Of a DNA stretch of 64,000 nucleotides, positions 19,410 through 26,928 are shown one piece after another. The first letter of the stretch is position 1; every line of letters begins with the position of its first letter. The stretch comes from Burkholderia sp. Ax-1724. GTDB taxonomy: Bacteria; Pseudomonadota; Gammaproteobacteria; Burkholderiales; Burkholderiaceae. Below the pieces are notes generated by a model. It worked only from the letters and a program-made list of their open reading frames with translations, was not told where the DNA came from and made no database searches. Where the stretch lies: the NCBI RefSeq assembly GCF_011752995.1, contig NZ_VWWL01000002.1:1-64000 (forward strand), given 5' to 3'. A program made the translations under genes and the position numbers.

Positions 19410-20942
19410 TCATGCCTGCCGCAGAAAGGCTGCGGCGATGGCCCGCCTGTTGAGCTTCAGATTCTTCGTGCGCAAGCCGTTCTCGACGGTGAACTCGCTG
19501 CCGGTGAACACGATGTGCGTCAGTTGCCGTTGCGCCGGAAGCGTCTCGTTGACCGAAGCGACATGCGCGCGCAATGTCTGCGTGACCTCGGCATCGTCAT
19601 GCCGGCGCGTCGAAATGACGACGTTCAGACCCGCGCCCTGGCCCGCCAGTACGACAGCGACCTCGACGCGCGGATCGCGGTGCAGCAGCGCCTCGATCGG
19701 CTCCGGATGAAACTTCTCGCCATTGCTCGTGACGATCGCGTCCTTCTTGCGGCCTATGACACGCAGAAAGCCCTCGTCGTCGAACTCTCCGATATCGCCC
19801 GTCGCTACCGAATTCGGCCCGACGAACGTCGTGCGCGCGTCCTCCTCCGACGCTTCGAAGTACCCCAGCGACAGCAGCGCACTGCGCGTGACGATCACCT
19901 CGCCCTCGTCCGACAGCGAGACGGAGCCTGCTTCGGCGGGTTGCCCCACGGTCCCGACGCGCACGCAGCCCGGCTTGTTCCACGCGACCATACCGGCCTC
20001 CGTGACGCCGAAGGCCTCGTAGAGTGGAATGCCGCATTCCCAGAAGAAATCGAGCGCCGTGCGCTTGATGGGGGCCATGCCGGTGATCATGTAGCGCATG
20101 TTGCCGCCCGTCAGTTCCTTCAGCCGGCGAGAAAGTGCGTCACCCTCGGCTTGCTGCGCGCCGGCACCGGCGCGTGCGAGGTTTTGCAGCGTCTCGTAGA
20201 GAATCGGCGGTGCGATCACGAACGTAGGCCGCTGCTGCTTCAGGCCGCCGAACAACAATTTGAACGGCACGGCGACGAAATCGATGCCGTGATAGAGGCA
20301 GAAGTAGTAGATCATCCGTTGCTGATAATTCGCGAACGGAAGGAACGTCAGAAAGCGATCGCCGGGCTCGACACCGAACGCTTCGAAATAGAGATTGAGC
20401 AGATTTTCCGTACCGCACCGGCCGACGATCAGGCCTTTGTTCTTGCCCGTCGTGCCCGAGCTGAACACCATCGAATGCGTGTGAGGCAAATGCTGGATCA
20501 CAATAGGCGACACGCGTGGCAGGCGGCGAACCTGGTTTGCCTGACTACCCTCTGTGTCGGGCACGAAGCCGATATCAATCACACGATCGGAGCGTGGCGC
20601 ATCGGCATCGAGCCAGCCAGGATCGACGGCCATGAGGGTCAACTGATACTGATCGATCGACGCCTCGCAGGATTGCGCAAGCCTGTCGTTCGGAAACGTG
20701 ACGGACACGCATCCCAGTTCGATACATGCCAGATCCCAGACCATCCATGCGTAGCTACTCGGCGCCGCGATGCCGACACGGCACCCGGGGACAAGTCCCC
20801 GCGCCTTGCCGTGCTCGACCATCGCGAGCACGTCGACGAACAGATCGTGAAATGTCCTGGTGGTCTGTCCGCCCTTGTCGTCGACGAAGGTCAACGTATG
20901 GGGCTTGCCGCACAGACGACCGATAATTTCGTCGAGCCTCAT
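19410..20942 (-). CDS. stand-alone AMP-dependent synthetase/ligase
   Basis: A 510-residue adenylate-forming enzyme with SSGTTGKNKG (P-loop), YEAFGVTEAG, ATGDIGEFDDEGFLRVIGRKK and a C-terminal Lys in the NGLRTKNLKLNR segment. The start at 20942 (MRLDEIIGRL) has GAGGAG about nine bases upstream; the open frame extends further upstream but only as overlap with the preceding gene. No carrier domain is attached. In this locus its likely job is to activate a carboxylic or amino acid for the free 88-residue carrier protein or the PCPs of the A-deficient NRPSs. The alpha-amino-binding Asp of classical A domains was not located, so the substrate may not be an alpha-amino acid. It lies 22 bases after the diiron-protein gene in the same operon. 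Confidence 0.88.
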   Translation of the reverse strand: MRLDEIIGRLCGKPHTLTFVDDKGGQTTRTFHDLFVDVLAMVEHGKARGLVPGCRVGIAAPSSYAWMVWDLACIELGCVSVTFPNDRLAQSCEASIDQYQLTLMAVDPGWLDADAPRSDRVIDIGFVPDTEGSQANQVRRLPRVSPIVIQHLPHTHSMVFSSGTTGKNKGLIVGRCGTENLLNLYFEAFGVEPGDRFLTFLPFANYQQRMIYYFCLYHGIDFVAVPFKLLFGGLKQQRPTFVIAPPILYETLQNLARAGAGAQQAEGDALSRRLKELTGGNMRYMITGMAPIKRTALDFFWECGIPLYEAFGVTEAGMVAWNKPGCVRVGTVGQPAEAGSVSLSDEGEVIVTRSALLSLGYFEASEEDARTTFVGPNSVATGDIGEFDDEGFLRVIGRKKDAIVTSNGEKFHPEPIEALLHRDPRVEVAVVLAGQGAGLNVVISTRRHDDAEVTQTLRAHVASVNETLPAQRQLTHIVFTGSEFTVENGLRTKNLKLNRRAIAAAFLRQA

Positions 20943-20964
20943 GGCGTACGCTCCTCGATGAATG

Positions 20965-21729
20965 TCACGCGTCCAGCCGCGACGTTTCGGCCCCGGCATC
21001 GGCACCGAGCGCGTAGTATTTCTGCGCGGCGCTCTCATACATGTTCCAGAACAGACGGCAGGTGTGGCGCACCGCGAAGAGTGCTTCTTCCTGCGCCTGC
21101 GGCGTCCTGCACAGTTCCGATACGAGCTGGATGCCTTCGGCGACGTGTCCGATGTCCTCCTTCTGGTGAACCGAGAAGAACCGCGTGTCCTCCTCCGTGA
21201 GGCCATAGCAGTTCGCGAGAATCGTGTGGCGCGCGTCGCCCGCACGCGTTTCGAGGCTCTGACCCTCACTAGCGATCATCACAGCCGCCGCGCCGATGTG
21301 GTACGTGGCCTCGCCCTTGCAGTTCTCGAGGCGATAGTCGATCAGTTCGCGTGTGGCGTCCGACGGCGTCCATGCATCGCGCTCTTCGTCGCTGATGCCT
21401 TGCGCGCGAATGAAGTCTTCCATGAGTTCGACATGGTTCTTGGTCTTCGAAAAACGCCCTGTCTCTTCTTCGAACAGGTTGTATAGGAGACGCCGCTTGT
21501 GCTCCGGATACGGGCAGAGAAAATACAGATTCTCGATATATTCGAGAAAATATTTCGTGATCTGATAGCCCTCGAGCGTGATGATTTTCAGCAGGTTCCA
21601 GTTCCGCTCAGGCGTGAACAGCTCCCTGAAAATCGGATGATCGAGTGTGAGTTGTTCTTCGAGCGTCGAGCGCAATGCGCGTGCAAACGTATCCTTGTCC
21701 AATGCAACGGCTTCAGCGGCTGGCGTCAT
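20965..21729 (-). CDS. haem-oxygenase-like diiron oxidase/oxygenase (HDO family)
   Basis: A 254-residue all-helical protein of the CADD/UndA/BesC/SznF-like superfamily. Candidate iron ligands are complete: Glu in FEEET (87-89), His99 in KNHVELMEDF, Glu155 in IASEGQ, and the diagnostic H-x3-D-x2-H at His188, Asp192 and His195. Family members oxidatively cleave fatty acids or amino acids, or N-oxygenate amines, often on carrier-bound substrates. The start at 21729 has AGGGA about ten bases upstream; the ORF can be extended 30 residues but without a ribosome site. It is the first gene of the leftward operon and sits back-to-back with the free carrier protein gene, suggesting that it acts on a carrier-bound building block. 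The exact reaction cannot be inferred from sequence. Confidence 0.85.
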   Translation of the reverse strand: MTPAAEAVALDKDTFARALRSTLEEQLTLDHPIFRELFTPERNWNLLKIITLEGYQITKYFLEYIENLYFLCPYPEHKRRLLYNLFEEETGRFSKTKNHVELMEDFIRAQGISDEERDAWTPSDATRELIDYRLENCKGEATYHIGAAAVMIASEGQSLETRAGDARHTILANCYGLTEEDTRFFSVHQKEDIGHVAEGIQLVSELCRTPQAQEEALFAVRHTCRLFWNMYESAAQKYYALGADAGAETSRLDA

Positions 21730-21817
21730 GATCGTCGTTCCCTGTCGGTTGGGGGTAATCAGACTGTAAAGCCCAATGACTGTCACCGAAACCTGTCCGT
21801 TCGGACGGTCCCGCCTC

Positions 21818-21839
21818 ACCCTGTACGGCAGTTCAGGTT
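21818..21839. promoter_or_regulatory. candidate lux box between divergent biosynthetic operons
   Basis: Within the 167-base divergent gap, 21818-21839 reads ACCCTG, then ten bases, then CAGGTT. The arms are complementary at five of six positions and contain the CTG-N10-CAG core typical of LuxR-type binding sites. It lies 58 bases before the ATG of the carrier protein gene and 89 bases before that of the diiron-protein gene, so one site could drive both operons. Binding by the LuxR-type protein at 684-1493 is inference. Confidence 0.5.
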
Positions 21840-21896
21840 TTCAGGGCCCGGCGCAGCGGTTATAAAACAGAACGCCTGTGACCAATGGAGAAGCAC

Positions 21897-22163
21897 ATGG
21901 AAGATCACGTCAACGTGTTCGACGCGCTCACCGGATTGATCCCGCAGATCGTCGCAATCGACATAGCGCCGGCATCGATTACGCGCGACACGACGCTGAC
22001 CGGCGATCTAATGCTCGATTCCATTTCGCTGCTATCGCTGATGGCTCTGACGGAAGAACGCTTCGACATCAGTTTCGCCGAGCACACGGAAGCCGTCGCG
22101 AATCTGGCGACTGTCGGCGATGCCGTCGATCTTGTCGAAACACTGCTTGCCGTCAAGGTCTGA
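21897..22163 (+). CDS. stand-alone acyl/peptidyl carrier protein
   Basis: An 88-residue protein with a carrier-protein fold signature: a helix around residues 8-22, then the phosphopantetheine site LMLDSISLLSL (Ser42) and a C-terminal TVGDAVDLVETLL helix. The ATG at 21897 is preferred because GGAG lies six bases upstream; an ATG four codons earlier overlaps that site. It is the first gene of the rightward operon and the only free carrier protein in the locus. It could hold a substrate for the diiron oxidase and other tailoring enzymes and pass it on via the next gene product. It would be activated by the Sfp-type transferase at 28649-29371. Confidence 0.88.
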   Translation: MEDHVNVFDALTGLIPQIVAIDIAPASITRDTTLTGDLMLDSISLLSLMALTEERFDISFAEHTEAVANLATVGDAVDLVETLLAVKV

Positions 22164-22170
22164 GGTGCCT

Positions 22171-24069
22171 ATGCCTATGTCTACCGGTATGGCAGAAGAT
22201 CGCGTGCATCCGCTCGCATTTCAATTCGCACGTTATTGCGAACGCATGGCGGGCGGTGGTCGTGTGGCGGAAGGTGGCGAATCGACTGTATTCCTGACGA
22301 AGCGGGACGTCAGTGCCTTGTGCGCGCTTGCTAACGGCGCTTGCGCGGTGCAGTCCCCAACAATTCAGGCATTGTTGCGTCGAGGGCGAGCGGAACGTCT
22401 GCGGTTGGTTGTCGATGATCCCCTGCTGGCGATGCATGAAGAGTACGGGCGCTTTTTACAGATACTCGGCGTTGTATTCGGCTATGCCCCAGATACGCTT
22501 GCCGAAGCCTGTATTGTCGTACTGGCTAACGCGGTAGCGGATTGCAAGGCCACAGACTCCGACGCCGCGGATTCCAACGCGGTATGCATGCCGCTCGATG
22601 CGCTCACCGATAGCATCGCTAACCCGATCTTCGAAGTCCGCCGTCGCGCCGATGCATACTTTGAATGTGAGCCGCTCGCGCTTCCGGCGGATGACACCGG
22701 CGACATGCACCTGCTAACGGTCGAATCCGTCATGGCATGGCTCGCATCCGACGATGCATCGACACGCGTGTCTGGCGTCCACGTGCTTCGGGCGGATGCG
22801 TCGTTCACATGGCGCGCGTTGGTACAGACCGTTGCGAACGCGGCGAACGTCCCCGTGCGCGACGCCGGCAGCGAGTCCGGAACCGCAACGATCGACGCGC
22901 TCATCGAGCAGGAACGGCGCCATGTAGCCGAAACTCTTGCCCTCGACGATGGGCCGCACGAGGCACAGACCAGCAACGCGATACATGTGCACCGTCTCTC
23001 ACCAGGCGGATTCGATTGGCGTAGTCTCGTGACGTATCGTGTGGCGACTCGACTCGGCTCGCATTGCCGGCGAACCGCACCGTGCTTTGGAAAACTTGCG
23101 GGGGTGCAGCGCAAATCGACTCGTACAGGTCTCAGCTATCTGCGCGTCGGAAATGGCCATTCCGCCATTCTGCTGGTCAACGCGTTTGGCCTGTCCAACG
23201 ATGTCTGGCACGACTTTGCCCATGCGTTGCTCGATCGCTTCACCGTGTTTGCGATCGACGACGAAACGGAACACGAAGGCGCTTCCTTACCGCGAATCTA
23301 CTATTCGACGCACGACGCCTTGCCACGCTTCACCGAAGCGGTCTCGGCCATGCTCTCCGAGGAAGGCTACGAGACCTGTCATGTGGCAAGCTGGTGCGGC
23401 GGTGCGAAGTACGCGATCGAACTGGCGCGTGCGTTACCGGACACCATCGCGTCGTTGAGTCTCTTCGCCCCCTCGTTCGCCGGCGCGGAAGATCATGTGG
23501 GCTCCGACTCGGTCTATGAGAAGAACCTGCATACGATGTGCAAACTGGTCGACCGAACGCCACAGGCCGCGCAAAGCATGGCGAAGTCGATGATCGCGCT
23601 GCTCGAGCGGCAAGCAAACGCACAAGGCGGCGACCCCCAGCCGTCCGTGTTCGAACTCGCCGATAGCGCGACCGTTCACTGGCTGCACGCGCCGTTTCTC
23701 TCCGCGTCGAACATGGTGGAATACAGCAGACAGTTGCTGAACTTTCGCACGCATCACATCGTGGCGCGTCATCCGAACGAACTTGGTGATCTGCCCGTCA
23801 TGCTCGTCACCGGGAAGAACGACAGCATGACATGCTCGATTCGTGCGCATGCTATTTGCGCTGACTTGTGCCGGCCTCTGCACTTTGAACTGCACCACGC
23901 CAGTCATCACCTGATCAACCAGAACAGCGATTTGCTCGCACACCTGATGCGGGCATTCGTCGCCGATGGTCCCGCAACCGCTTCGCCGCACCCGCGGCTC
24001 TCGCGCGCGTCCACATTGAAAGCAGCACACCCGGAACACAACGAAACCGTCGTGCATGGAGAAATATGA
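22171..24069 (+). CDS. two-part protein: unknown N-terminus plus alpha/beta-hydrolase with Cys nucleophile (possible aminoacyl/acyl shuttle)
   Basis: A 632-residue protein starting seven bases after the carrier protein stop, with GAGG as ribosome site. Residues about 1-310 match nothing I recognise. Residues about 315-615 form an alpha/beta-hydrolase fold: the nucleophile elbow reads SWCGGAKYA with Cys409 where Ser is usual, then Asp551 (TGKNDSM) and His579/580 (HHASHHL). A Cys-Asp-His set is known from PhaC-type synthases and from SyrC/CmaE-type aminoacyltransferases that move aminoacyl groups between carrier proteins. Given the neighbouring free carrier protein and the two NRPSs without usable adenylation domains, a SyrC-like shuttle role is attractive. 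This is inference; a thioesterase or acyltransferase remains possible. Confidence 0.75.
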   Translation: MPMSTGMAEDRVHPLAFQFARYCERMAGGGRVAEGGESTVFLTKRDVSALCALANGACAVQSPTIQALLRRGRAERLRLVVDDPLLAMHEEYGRFLQILGVVFGYAPDTLAEACIVVLANAVADCKATDSDAADSNAVCMPLDALTDSIANPIFEVRRRADAYFECEPLALPADDTGDMHLLTVESVMAWLASDDASTRVSGVHVLRADASFTWRALVQTVANAANVPVRDAGSESGTATIDALIEQERRHVAETLALDDGPHEAQTSNAIHVHRLSPGGFDWRSLVTYRVATRLGSHCRRTAPCFGKLAGVQRKSTRTGLSYLRVGNGHSAILLVNAFGLSNDVWHDFAHALLDRFTVFAIDDETEHEGASLPRIYYSTHDALPRFTEAVSAMLSEEGYETCHVASWCGGAKYAIELARALPDTIASLSLFAPSFAGAEDHVGSDSVYEKNLHTMCKLVDRTPQAAQSMAKSMIALLERQANAQGGDPQPSVFELADSATVHWLHAPFLSASNMVEYSRQLLNFRTHHIVARHPNELGDLPVMLVTGKNDSMTCSIRAHAICADLCRPLHFELHHASHHLINQNSDLLAHLMRAFVADGPATASPHPRLSRASTLKAAHPEHNETVVHGEI

Positions 24070-24255
24070 CGTGCGGGATCGTCGCTCCACACTGCCCTAA
24101 CGGACAGCTACACGCAGGTTCTGCATCTCACTAGAGTGACACTATCAACCACGCCTTTGGCCGAAGCGCGACACGTTGGCGAATGGTTAGCGAATAGCAC
24201 GCGCCTCGCGGTCTCTGGATTGGCGAGGAAAAAACTGCTGGCTGGAGGATTTCCC

Positions 24256-25278
24256 ATGTACGCAAACAGTCTCGTCGAACTGATCGGTAATACGCCTTTG
24301 CTTCATCTCAGGAGCCTCTCGAACGAGCAACGGAATATTCGCGTTTTCGGCAAGCTCGAGTGCCACAACCCAGGCTATAGCGTAAAGGACCGCAGCGCGC
24401 TGCAATTGCTGCGCCAGGCCGAGCGCGATTACGGTCTGAAGCCGGGCTGGTCGATTGTCGAATCGACCTCGGGCAATATGGGCCATGCGCTCGCGATGCT
24501 GTGCGCGATTCACGGATACCGCTTTATCTGCGTGCTCGACCCGAAGACGCCGAAGGCGAATGCCAACGTCGTGCGCGCGTTTGGCGGCCAGGTCGAAATG
24601 GTGAATCAGCCCGACGAAACGGGCAGCTACCAGAAAAAGCGCATCGCCGTAGCGAAGTCGCTTGCGGCGACCACGCCGAATTGCATCAACCTCGATCAAT
24701 ACAACAACCCCGCAGCCATCGACGCACACTACTACTCGACGGGTCCCGAGATCGTCAACCAGTTGTCGGGCAAGGTCGACGCAGTCGTCGTGTCCGCGAG
24801 CACGGGAAGCCATCTGAGCGGCATCGCGCGTTACCTGAAGGAGCGCGATTCGGGCACCCACGTGATCGGCGTCGAACCGGAAGGCTCGGTGGTATTCGGC
24901 GGGGTGTACGTGCCGCATCTGCAGAACGGCTCGGGGCTCAGCTTCAAGCCCGGCAACATCCTCACGGATCTGGTGGACGAAACAGTCAAGGTATCGGACC
25001 GTCACGCCTTCGCCGGCTGCCATCGACTGGCGCTGGACGAAGGGCTGCTGCTGGGCGGCTCGTCGGGATCGATTGCGCACGCGGCGCGGTGCTATGTGGA
25101 ACGGCTGAACGATCCGGCGAACATCGTGCTCGTGCTGCCGGACAGCGGCGTCAAATACCTCGAAACCATCTACGACGACGAGTGGCTGAGCGCACACGGA
25201 CTGCATGACATTCTGCGCGATCTCGACACCGCGACGGAAGCGACCGAGGCTCACGCGCTCGCGCTCGAATCTCTCTAA
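24256..25278 (+). CDS. SbnA-like PLP-dependent cysteine synthase family enzyme
   Basis: A 340-residue fold-type II PLP enzyme. NPGYSVKDR carries the PLP lysine (Lys44), STSGNMGHA binds the substrate carboxylate, and GGSSGSIAHAA contacts the PLP phosphate. The start at 24256 has a perfect GGAGGA six bases upstream; longer in-frame extension is unsupported. It resembles SbnA-type enzymes, which replace the phosphate of O-phosphoserine by an amine (glutamate in siderophore biosynthesis) on the way to 2,3-diaminopropionate. The usual partner SbnB is absent from the window, so it may make a different beta-substituted alanine, or the N-linked intermediate itself may be used. It is followed 16 bases later by a GNAT gene. 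Confidence 0.85.
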   Translation: MYANSLVELIGNTPLLHLRSLSNEQRNIRVFGKLECHNPGYSVKDRSALQLLRQAERDYGLKPGWSIVESTSGNMGHALAMLCAIHGYRFICVLDPKTPKANANVVRAFGGQVEMVNQPDETGSYQKKRIAVAKSLAATTPNCINLDQYNNPAAIDAHYYSTGPEIVNQLSGKVDAVVVSASTGSHLSGIARYLKERDSGTHVIGVEPEGSVVFGGVYVPHLQNGSGLSFKPGNILTDLVDETVKVSDRHAFAGCHRLALDEGLLLGGSSGSIAHAARCYVERLNDPANIVLVLPDSGVKYLETIYDDEWLSAHGLHDILRDLDTATEATEAHALALESL

Positions 25279-25294
25279 CACGATCCTGGCAGCC

Positions 25295-25960
25295 ATGAAC
25301 GACTCCCTGAGAACCGTCGCGGCGGATGGCGCGCATTACGCCATCGTCTTCGAAAAGGCGCGAGTGTCGCATGTCATCTACCGCTGGCCGCCGGACGTCG
25401 ATGCGCGGCTCGGCGAGCAGATCGTCGAACTGATGCGCCATACGAGCCAGTCGGCACCGATCATCGGTTTTGCCGAAGCGATCAGCGATACGGAAGCCGA
25501 GCACTATCTTGTCGAATTGCGGGCGAACCTCGCCGCGCAGAAGTGCCGCCTGCTCGCGATCCTCGCGGATAACGGCACGCTGATCGGTCTGTGCACGCTG
25601 CGCCGTAATCTCAATCCGAACAATCGCCATATCACCGATCTCGCCAAAGGCATGATCCACGAAGCATTTCGCGGCGGCGGCGTCCTGCCCGCCGCCTTCG
25701 TCGAGATTGCGTTGCAATGCGAGGCTGATGGCGTGGAACTGGTCACGCTCGATGTGCGCGCCGACACGCCCGCCTATCGCGTGTGGGACCACTTCGGCTT
25801 CCAGACCTACGGTGTGCTGCCCGACTACGCTCGCGCGCAAGGCAAGACGCATGCGGGACACTTCATGATGCAGAAAGTCGCCGACCTCAAGGCACGCTCG
25901 CTCGGCATGCTTCAGGCACGCGTCGCCGATTCCCCGCGGTCCGGCGCGCAAGCGGCGTGA
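25295..25960 (+). CDS. GNAT-family N-acetyltransferase-like protein
   Basis: A 221-residue protein. The segment around residues 80-190 has the strand-helix order of the GNAT fold: CRLLAILADNGTLIGLCTL, then an acetyl-CoA-loop-like stretch (IHEAFRGGGVLPAAFVEIAL), then VELVTLDVRADTPAYRVWDHFGFQTYG, where the A-x-x-x-W/Y-x-x-x-GF end is typical. Start at 25295; the ribosome site is weak. It sits between the SbnA-like enzyme and an amidohydrolase with gaps of 16 and 5 bases, so it is in the rightward operon. Together with the amidohydrolase it could acetylate and later deacylate an amino group of a building block. The substrate is unknown. Confidence 0.78.
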   Translation: MNDSLRTVAADGAHYAIVFEKARVSHVIYRWPPDVDARLGEQIVELMRHTSQSAPIIGFAEAISDTEAEHYLVELRANLAAQKCRLLAILADNGTLIGLCTLRRNLNPNNRHITDLAKGMIHEAFRGGGVLPAAFVEIALQCEADGVELVTLDVRADTPAYRVWDHFGFQTYGVLPDYARAQGKTHAGHFMMQKVADLKARSLGMLQARVADSPRSGAQAA

Positions 25961-25965
25961 GCAGC

Positions 25966-26928
25966 ATGAGCGGCACGACCTACGACGGGCTCGTCATCGA
26001 TGCTCACTGTCACATCGCATCGACGCGATTCATCCCGCCTGCTTTCTTCGAAGGACTGTGCCGCAACGTCAAGGTGCGACTCGCGGCGACGGGCGTAAAG
26101 AAATCGCTGGGCGAACTGCTCGACATGTATGTGAAGCTGAGCCAGGACCATCAGGGCGATGCGCTCGTCAAGGAGATGGATTCGGCCGGCATCGCCCAAG
26201 CCGTGCTGCTGCTGCCCGACTTCACGTACGTGATGAAGAGCGAGCTGACCATCGACGAGATGTTCGCCGAGCATCACCAGATTCTCGCGCGCCACGCCGG
26301 GCGCTTTTTCGTGTTCGGCGGTGTCGATCCGCGTTGGGGCCCGGATGGGCTGGCGCTCTTCGAGAAAGGCGTCGACCGCTATGGCGTTGCCGGCCTGAAG
26401 CTGTATCCGCCTTGCGGATATAGTCCGAGCGATCGCCTGCTCTACCCCTTTTACGAGCTTTGCAACGCGCGACAGTTGCCGGTGTTGATGCACATCGGCC
26501 CGACCAGTCCGACGCTTGACTTTTCGTACTCGCATCCGGACCTGCTCGAGCGCGCCGCGATGGATTTCCCTGACGTCAATTTCATTCTCGCTCACGGCGC
26601 GATCCATCACGTCGAAGCATGCGTCAACCTGTGTGCGTACCGGCCTAACGTGTATCTCGACATCAGCGCGTTTCTCGCCTCGATGCATCCGCAAGGCTGG
26701 CGCGCCGCGCTCACCGACCTGTTCAGGATGGGCATCAATCACAAGATCCTGTTCGGCACCGACTGGCCGGTGTTCCGGAACTCGGGTGGACACCGAAAGG
26801 TCATGGACATGTTCACCGCGCAGGACGGCCCGTTGTCGGCCGTGTCGCCGCATCAGCGCGCGTGGCTGATGTCGCGTAATGCGATGCGCCTGCTTCCGGA
26901 GAAACAGCTTGCGACGATGGCGGCGTAA
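25966..26928 (+). CDS. amidohydrolase family 2 (metal-dependent TIM-barrel hydrolase/decarboxylase)
   Basis: A 320-residue protein with VIDAHCHIAS near the N-terminus (the H-x-H metal pair), LMHIGP in mid-protein, AHGAIHH, and LFGTDWPVF near residue 265 (metal Asp). This set fits the Amidohydro_2 family, whose members hydrolyse amides or lactones or decarboxylate acids. The start at 25966 is five bases after the GNAT stop codon. A longer open frame upstream is only overlap. It is a putative cytosolic tailoring or deprotection enzyme of the locus; the exact reaction cannot be inferred. Confidence 0.85.
   Translation: MSGTTYDGLVIDAHCHIASTRFIPPAFFEGLCRNVKVRLAATGVKKSLGELLDMYVKLSQDHQGDALVKEMDSAGIAQAVLLLPDFTYVMKSELTIDEMFAEHHQILARHAGRFFVFGGVDPRWGPDGLALFEKGVDRYGVAGLKLYPPCGYSPSDRLLYPFYELCNARQLPVLMHIGPTSPTLDFSYSHPDLLERAAMDFPDVNFILAHGAIHHVEACVNLCAYRPNVYLDISAFLASMHPQGWRAALTDLFRMGINHKILFGTDWPVFRNSGGHRKVMDMFTAQDGPLSAVSPHQRAWLMSRNAMRLLPEKQLATMAA

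Noticed and set aside
21795..21806. GTCCG-TT-CGGAC palindrome in the divergent promoter region
   Set aside because: Short, and no known factor fits; may be chance in GC-rich DNA. The CTG-N10-CAG site is a better operator candidate.
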